From Halocafeteria seosinensis (Eukaryota; Sar; Bigyra; Bicosoecida): a stretch of 25,383 bases of DNA. The stretch is from positions 1 to 25,383 of the forward strand of contig LVLI01000668.1 of NCBI GenBank assembly GCA_001687465.1, written 5' to 3'. A program made the position numbers and the translations under genes. Positions 20,361 to 25,383 of the stretch are shown here, piece after piece. Every line of letters begins with the position of its first letter. The stretch's first letter is position 1. The notes below the pieces were generated by a model. It made no database searches and was not told the origin of the DNA. It saw only the letters and a program-made list of their open reading frames with translations.

Positions 20361-21357
20361 AGCAGCTATTGCCGGAGGACTCTAACCACACCTGTGACAG
20401 ACGAAAGGAAGTGGCATATTGTAGACAGTAGGGGTCAAGTCAGCAACAAGCGCACTTCTCATTCCGACAGGGCGCTAAGTCCAGGTGGCATTTTCGCGTT
20501 TCAGTATGGATGCATCATGCAGTGGATACAGCCTGTATCCTTAAGTGATTCGTGTAGACTGTTCGATGCTAGTTCTGCGCTCTCCAGCGGCACATGTCTT
20601 TTTAAGTCCTCATCCTCAAGGGACGACGTGCCGCCGGCGTTGCCACCGATGACGGTCAGTTGGTTGCAAACGTATCAAGAAAAGTGAAGGCATTTTATTG
20701 TGGTACCTAATGGTTTGTTCGAATTAGCCAGTTGGCTCTTATCGCTTTTGTGAGATGTTTCATCTATATAATGTTTAGTGAAGGGAAGGACGACCAGAAT
20801 TTTTGCGATCGAGAGCAGGTGTAACATTCCAGATGTTTGAGAGGTCCAGGGTGACGCTGCGCGTATATTGCGCTTCTGACGTTGTTATGTAAAAGGAAGT
20901 GAGAATGACCAACGAAAAAACAAACCCCCTCCCTCTCTTCGATTAGCATCCATCCATTCTCAGACTTGCCGCAGTGGAAAACAAAGTACTTAATGTACAC
21001 TGTTGTACAAGTAAACCCGTACCAATCGCCGCAGTGGCAGTGTTGCAAACTTGATAAGTTTCTGAGACACTAATGAGTTAGTTCGACGAACTGCTGTGCT
21101 GTGTATTTCTGCATTTTCGCTGTGAAAGTACAACAAGTCGTAGTTCCTCCCTTGTCCTCTACCTTGACGTTGTGGAACTGTACTGTGACAATTCCGAGTT
21201 GGAGTCGGACGGCGACAACATCGGCGAGTCAGGAAGTCTGGTAAGCCCTTGTCTGCTCTTTTGGTTTGTCGTTTTCGTTGAAACCCAATGCAATCCTAGC
21301 ACATACGTATATATATATATTTTTTATATTTCTTTTTGCTGGGGTATAGAAGGAAAA
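20361..21357. other. 1-kb gap: possible OSGEPL1 extension exon and PreP leader intron
   Basis: An open frame at 20429-20687 would be in phase with OSGEPL1 if 20357-20428 is spliced out (GTGAAG...TAGACAG, with CTAAC inside); it has no ATG near its start and no domain. Near the other end, GTAAGC at 21241 and TATAG at 21349 could bound a 109-nt intron in the PreP 5' leader. That is longer than any coding intron here and includes an (AT)6 run at 21309-21320. The exon before it (acidic, SELESDGDNIGESGS) has no upstream ATG, so it is probably untranslated. Nothing else recognised. Confidence 0.4.
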
Positions 21358-24300
21358 ATGTGGCGCCGTGTAGCTCATCATAGAACTAGAAGCGCCACGA
21401 GCTCCCTCTGCTCAAGGAGGTGGCTGCGCTCCCACAGCTCATTTGAGGTGGTTCATGAGCAATCTCTCCCCGAATTCAGTGCATATGGGCGCCTATATCG
21501 GCATAAAAACACTGGTGGGGAAGTGTTATCCCTGAGAACGGACGAAAATGGCGGTCCTTTAGGGAAAAAGACGTCGAGTGAAGATGAGAATAAGGTGTTT
21601 GGAATCGGATTCAAGACGATTCCAACGCGTAGCAATGGTGTAGCACATATTTTAGAGCACTCCGTATTGTGTGGGAGCCGCAAGTACCCCGTCAAGGACC
21701 CGTTCTTGCACTTGATGAGGTCCTCCCTACAGACTTTTCTGAACGCCATGACGTACCCGGACAAAACTTTATACCCAGTGTCTTCGCCCAATGAGGCAGA
21801 CTTTTACAACCTCGTTGACGTTTATTTGGACAGCGTCTTTCACCCGAGGCTGTCACCGCTGGTGCTTGCGCAAGAAGGGTGGCACTACGAGTGGAGGGAC
21901 TGCTCCGACTCGGACACGACAACGTCACCTCCATTACAGTATAATGGAGTTGTGTTCAATGAGATGAAAGGCGTGTACTCCTCTCCTGGTACGTACATTT
22001 GCGGCGTGAAGTATGAGTTACAGTTAAACCCGATATCACCTCTCTTGTATGCTGCCAGACTTCTTAACTTCGTTCAATGTGCAAAAGAATTTGTTCCCGG
22101 ACACCAACTACTCGATTAGTAGTGGGGGGGACCCGGCTGTCATCCCAACACTCACATTCGATGAATTCAAAAAATTTCACGAGACGTACGTTCCAAGTTT
22201 TTAGGAGAGGACAGATGGGTCCAGAATGCTTACGGATTCCTCACTCACGAGTTGTGCTGCAGACATTACCACCCTTCCAACGCGAAAGCCTACTTTTATG
22301 GAGATGATCCGGAAGAAGCTCGTCTAGAGAAAATCGATGAATATTACAAAGGTTTGTTACAAGTGCTATTCTTCGAGCTGTGCTGTTGGGGAGCCATGTC
22401 GCTTTCTTTGGATTAGAGCAGACTTTTCAGCAGCTGGATGCTCCCATGGAATAAGTGTTCAAAATCCCTTTGTTTCACCGAAGAAGGTGGAAGGCTCTTA
22501 CCCGTCCTCCCTAAACGATGATGATACCGAAGATCACTACTTAGTTATGGGATGGGTCTTAGACCATCCCACCGAGAGAAACTCAGGAGGATACGAGTTC
22601 GAGTTTGATGGTGCTGATAAGATCGGTCTGATGATCCTTAGTCACTTGCTAATGGGCAATGAGACTGCAACCCTATACAAGTCTTTAGCGGACTCGGGGC
22701 TTGGCTCCGCTGTGTTTGGAACAGGTTTTGATGACCATTTGCTTCAGTTCACGTTCGACGTCGGGTTGGTACGTTATGTATTATTCGTGCTGAAACGATG
22801 CTCCTACTTTTAGCCGCATATCCGTGTTCACACAGAAAGGAGTGAATCCCGATAAACTAGATAAAGTTGAACCGCACATTTTGGATACGCTACGCGAGGT
22901 AAAACAGAAGGGGTTTGATAGTAAGTAGATACGCTATTTCTGTTGTGCCGACCTTGTTTCAAAGGATCGAGACTATTTGTGCAGAGGAGCACATAGATGC
23001 TACGCTAAATACCATTGAATTTAGTCTAAGAGAAATAGCCGGATCATCTTCTAACAAAGGACTAGCACTGCTCTTTGGAGGACTAACAAGCTGGATGCAT
23101 GGTGAAAATCCCTTACCTGACATGTCATATGAAACAGACCTTGCAATTGTGAAGCAACGTCTCGCGGACCGACCAGATTATTTAACTTCGCTCTTGGACA
23201 AGTGTCTATTGTCAAATAATCACAGGGTGACGGTTCATATGCGCCCCGATGGCCAGCTGGCTGAAGTCCAAGAGAAGGAAGAAAAACAGAAGCTACAGCA
23301 CCTCGCGGACAATTTGACGGAGCAGGACAAACAGGACGTTGACGAGCTCGCTAATAGGCTTCAGCAATGGCAAACGGAACCATCAAGCCCTGAAAATCTT
23401 GCAACGCTTCCCCAACTGTCTCTTGATGATATCGATAGGAAGGCGCGAGAGTATCGCTGTGATATTGAGCCGGTTTCTCTTGGCGACGTTAGCACTACCG
23501 CACCAATGTCCTACACTAGCAGTGATTCTAACAATGTATCAATCCTGAATGCCTATGACTTTTCCAAGCACAGAGGAGAAGCTGCTGCACCTCTCTACAT
23601 ATCCGAACAGGCTACAAGTGGACTTGTGTATGGAGGGATTCATTTTGATACTCAATGGTTGCCTGGTTCTCTTTTACACGTGCTTCCACTCATTTCGTTA
23701 ACGGGACTAGGAACGACACAGCTCAGTGAGATTGAATTATCTCGGGAAATTGGGCGCTACACAGGAGGCATATCGAATGGAGTGTCAGTCAACACGGTAC
23801 CTGGAAGACCGGATGTGATGAATTCCCAAATGAGCATTTCGGGAAAAGCTACATCACGCAATGCTCAAAGACTTGTAGATTTAATGCTGACGTGTATTCA
23901 GGATGCAGACTTCTCCCGTCGCGATTTGATCCGTACAAAAATTCGAGAAACTATGTCCGATATGCAAACTGATTTGATTTCCTCGGCGCACACGTATATG
24001 TCCGGGTATTTATCTAGCCTGTTTACTCCTGACGGAGCACTGTCCAGACGACTCAACGGTATCGATCATCTGCGTTTTCTTCAGAAACTCAGCGGAGCTT
24101 TGGAGTCTTCAGATCCTAACGTCGCGGACGGAGCTTGGCACTATCTTCAAAAGTCCATGGAGTTTGTACGCAGTATAACAATGCGGAAGACGAATGCTAT
24201 GTTGACGTTGAAAGGGGATGCACAGAGTTTGCCTGGTACTCAGGCAGCGTTAGAAAAGGCGCTTCAACAGCTTCCCTCCTCCGAGGGTGCTATTGCAGAA

Positions 24301-25152
24301 GCAGAGGAATGCGGCAATGCCCTCCTTGAGCAGATCGGGTATGAGGCCCCTCACGGAAATTCGAACTCCTGGCCGAGACCTGCGGCTTGGGATGGACCTG
24401 TGAAGAATGAAACTCATGGTTTAGCTTTCGAAATTTCCTCCCAAGTGAACTACGCAGGGAAAGCATTGCCTCTTTATGCCAAAGACGAAGGACGAACAGG
24501 ACATACACTGGTCGGAGGAGCAGATGAAGTTATCTCCAGCTTACTTGCCACTACCCATTTATGGGAGAATATCCGAATGCAAGGTGGTGCCTATGGAGCG
24601 TTCGCTTCTTTGAATCCCCTAAACGGCCTCATGACGTTTATGTCTTTTCGAGATCCCGAACTTTCAAAGAGTATCCAGTAAGTTTAGCTTGTCGCTGCGT
24701 TACTAATCCGTTTTTTATGTAGGATATGCGTATGGTTTGATTCCAGAGTATATGACAATGCGGCGGACTTCATTACACAGCTTGGTGAAGAAATTAGTGA
24801 CCAAGAGCTTAGTGACGCAATCATAAGCACAATCGGTTCGATTGACAGTCCTCTTAGTCCTCAAGGAAAAGGGTAAGTACAAACTGGTTGGTAGTCTCTG
24901 GAAATCCCTGCGCCTCATATTTCATTTTCACCACTCAGGTCTGTCGCCATCCGTCGAAAGATGCTTGGAATCACGCAAGAATCTGTCCAGCAGCGTCGGG
25001 ATGAAATCCTTTCTACTAGTCGAAGAGACTTCCAACTTTTTGGTGAGCGCCTTAAAACTTTATCGGAGAATGGAGTAGTCGCGGTGGCTGGATCTTCTCG
25101 ATCCATAGCGTCGGATGAACTGTGCAAGAAGCTTCCGCACGATAAGCTTTAA
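21358..25152 (+). CDS. PITRM1: Presequence protease PreP/PITRM1 (M16C metalloprotease)
   Basis: Eight exons: 21358-21988, 22059-22185, 22263-22351, 22422-22768, 22836-22920, 22985-24677, 24747-24872 and 24939-25152, about 1103 residues. The N-terminus (MWRRVAHHRTRSATSS) is a typical mitochondrial or plastid presequence. The inverted zinc motif HILEH is at residues 97-101, followed by SVLCGSRKYPVKDPF, NAMTYPDKTLYP and the distal zinc ligand in FNEMKG (Glu202). The C-terminal half keeps GGAYGAF and FRDPELSKSI. The enzyme degrades cleaved targeting peptides and other short unstructured peptides in the organelle matrix. Splice choices were checked against the family: joining at GFD/KEHIDATL and SKSIQ/VYDNAAD reproduces PITRM1 spacing exactly. 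Length agrees with the family (about 1000-1100). Convergent with the ubiquitin protease gene, 46 bp between stops. Confidence 0.9.
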
Positions 25153-25198
25153 TTCGTAGAGCGCAAACGTATAAACAGTTTATTCTTACTTTGAAAAA

Positions 25199-25383
25199 CT
25201 ACATTACATTACAGCTTTTACTAGACTGCATACTCTTCTGTATTCGGGCAAGGTCGACTGGTTCCTTTCCATCTGAGCGGGGAGGAAACACCTGTTCCAA
25301 TGAAGCGGTGTGCATATCTCGACGAGCGTAAAACAGCAAGTATGCAGCAGCAGTCACAACACTACTCGCGTCGCGCTTCATCA
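25199..25383 (-). CDS. Ubiquitin-specific protease, C-terminal fragment ending in a CaaX-like box
   Basis: The last 60-odd codons of a minus-strand gene enter from the right edge; the rest is outside the window. SSVVTAAAYLLFYARRD matches the final strands of the USP catalytic domain (AYxLFYxRR), which lie after the catalytic His box and so after all catalytic residues. About 40 polar residues follow, and the protein ends Cys-Asn-Val-Met, which fits a CaaX prenylation box with Met at the last position, a farnesylation preference. Among known USPs, USP32 carries a C-terminal CaaX. The deubiquitinase call is good at family level; the paralogue cannot be set from the tail alone. Confidence 0.72.
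   Translation of the reverse strand, partial: MKRDASSVVTAAAYLLFYARRDMHTASLEQVFPPRSDGKEPVDLARIQKSMQSSKSCNVM

Noticed and set aside
20394-20460. Resemblance of ERKWHIVDSRGQV to the start of ribosomal protein L13
   Set aside because: Only about ten residues match; the expected GRLAS and the later L13 motifs are missing in every frame and plausible splice.
20764-21048. Minus-strand open frame in the OSGEPL1-PreP gap
   Set aside because: No ATG context, domain or splice partners; composition looks random.
24678-24722. 45-nt intron in PreP ending TATGTAG
   Set aside because: In phase with a good branch site and T-tract, yet it adds eight residues absent from the family; the acceptor at 24746 restores exact PITRM1 spacing.
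25138-25152. C-terminal HDKL of PreP as an ER-retention or peroxisomal signal
   Set aside because: HDKL is neither HDEL/KDEL nor a PTS1 tripeptide, and the N-terminus and family point to an organelle matrix.
1-25383. CRISPR arrays, bacterial operons, insertion sequences, tRNA or rRNA genes
   Set aside because: No regularly spaced repeats, transposase motifs, terminal inverted repeats, T-loop consensus or rRNA-like conserved stretches were seen; the window is eukaryotic nuclear DNA.

Overview
This is a nuclear segment of a eukaryotic, probably flagellated, compact-genome protist. I infer this from many short GT-AG spliceosomal introns (57-86 nt in every model I could close), genes packed head-to-head and tail-to-tail, and two cilium-associated genes side by side (CEP131/AZI1-like and a PIH1/Kintoun-like assembly factor). 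The Cys-rich GLUG-type repeat protein at the left edge is of a kind I associate with algal and other protist genomes, but I cannot name the species or supergroup.

Layout from left to right. A GLUG-repeat protein (+, 5' end probably outside the window) is followed by about 1.36 kb with no recognisable gene. COMMD2 (+) then converges on a 770-aa alpha/beta-hydrolase-fold protein (-), probably mitochondrial, whose catalytic motifs look degenerate. That gene is head-to-head, 49 bp away, with an unknown two-helix membrane protein ending in an acidic tail (+). A poorly resolved stretch (6.7-7.5 kb) holds a candidate spliced small gene with a similar tail. Next come a PIH1-domain protein (-) and CEP131 (+), divergent across 300 bp, then a telomere-protein RAP1 homologue (-) whose stop codon lies 6 bp from the CEP131 stop.

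Upstream of RAP1 is a cluster of TTAGGG hexamers, then a type-II membrane glycosyltransferase (-). That gene is divergent from a mitochondrial-type tRNA t6A synthase, OSGEPL1/Qri7/TsaD-like (+). A gap of about 1 kb follows, then a PreP/PITRM1 presequence protease (+) converging on the 3' end of a ubiquitin-specific protease (-) that ends in a CaaX-like motif.

No single pathway links the genes. Recurrent themes are mitochondrial (OSGEPL1, PreP, probably the hydrolase-like protein), ciliary/centrosomal (CEP131, PIH1) and telomeric (RAP1). The best lead is RAP1, a BRCT-Myb-RCT protein rebuilt from five exons, whose upstream region carries four exact TTAGGG units plus one variant within 86 bp, consistent with autoregulation by a telomere-repeat-binding factor. 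All gene models were made by eye from open frames, splice sites, phase and family resemblance; no computation or search was run.
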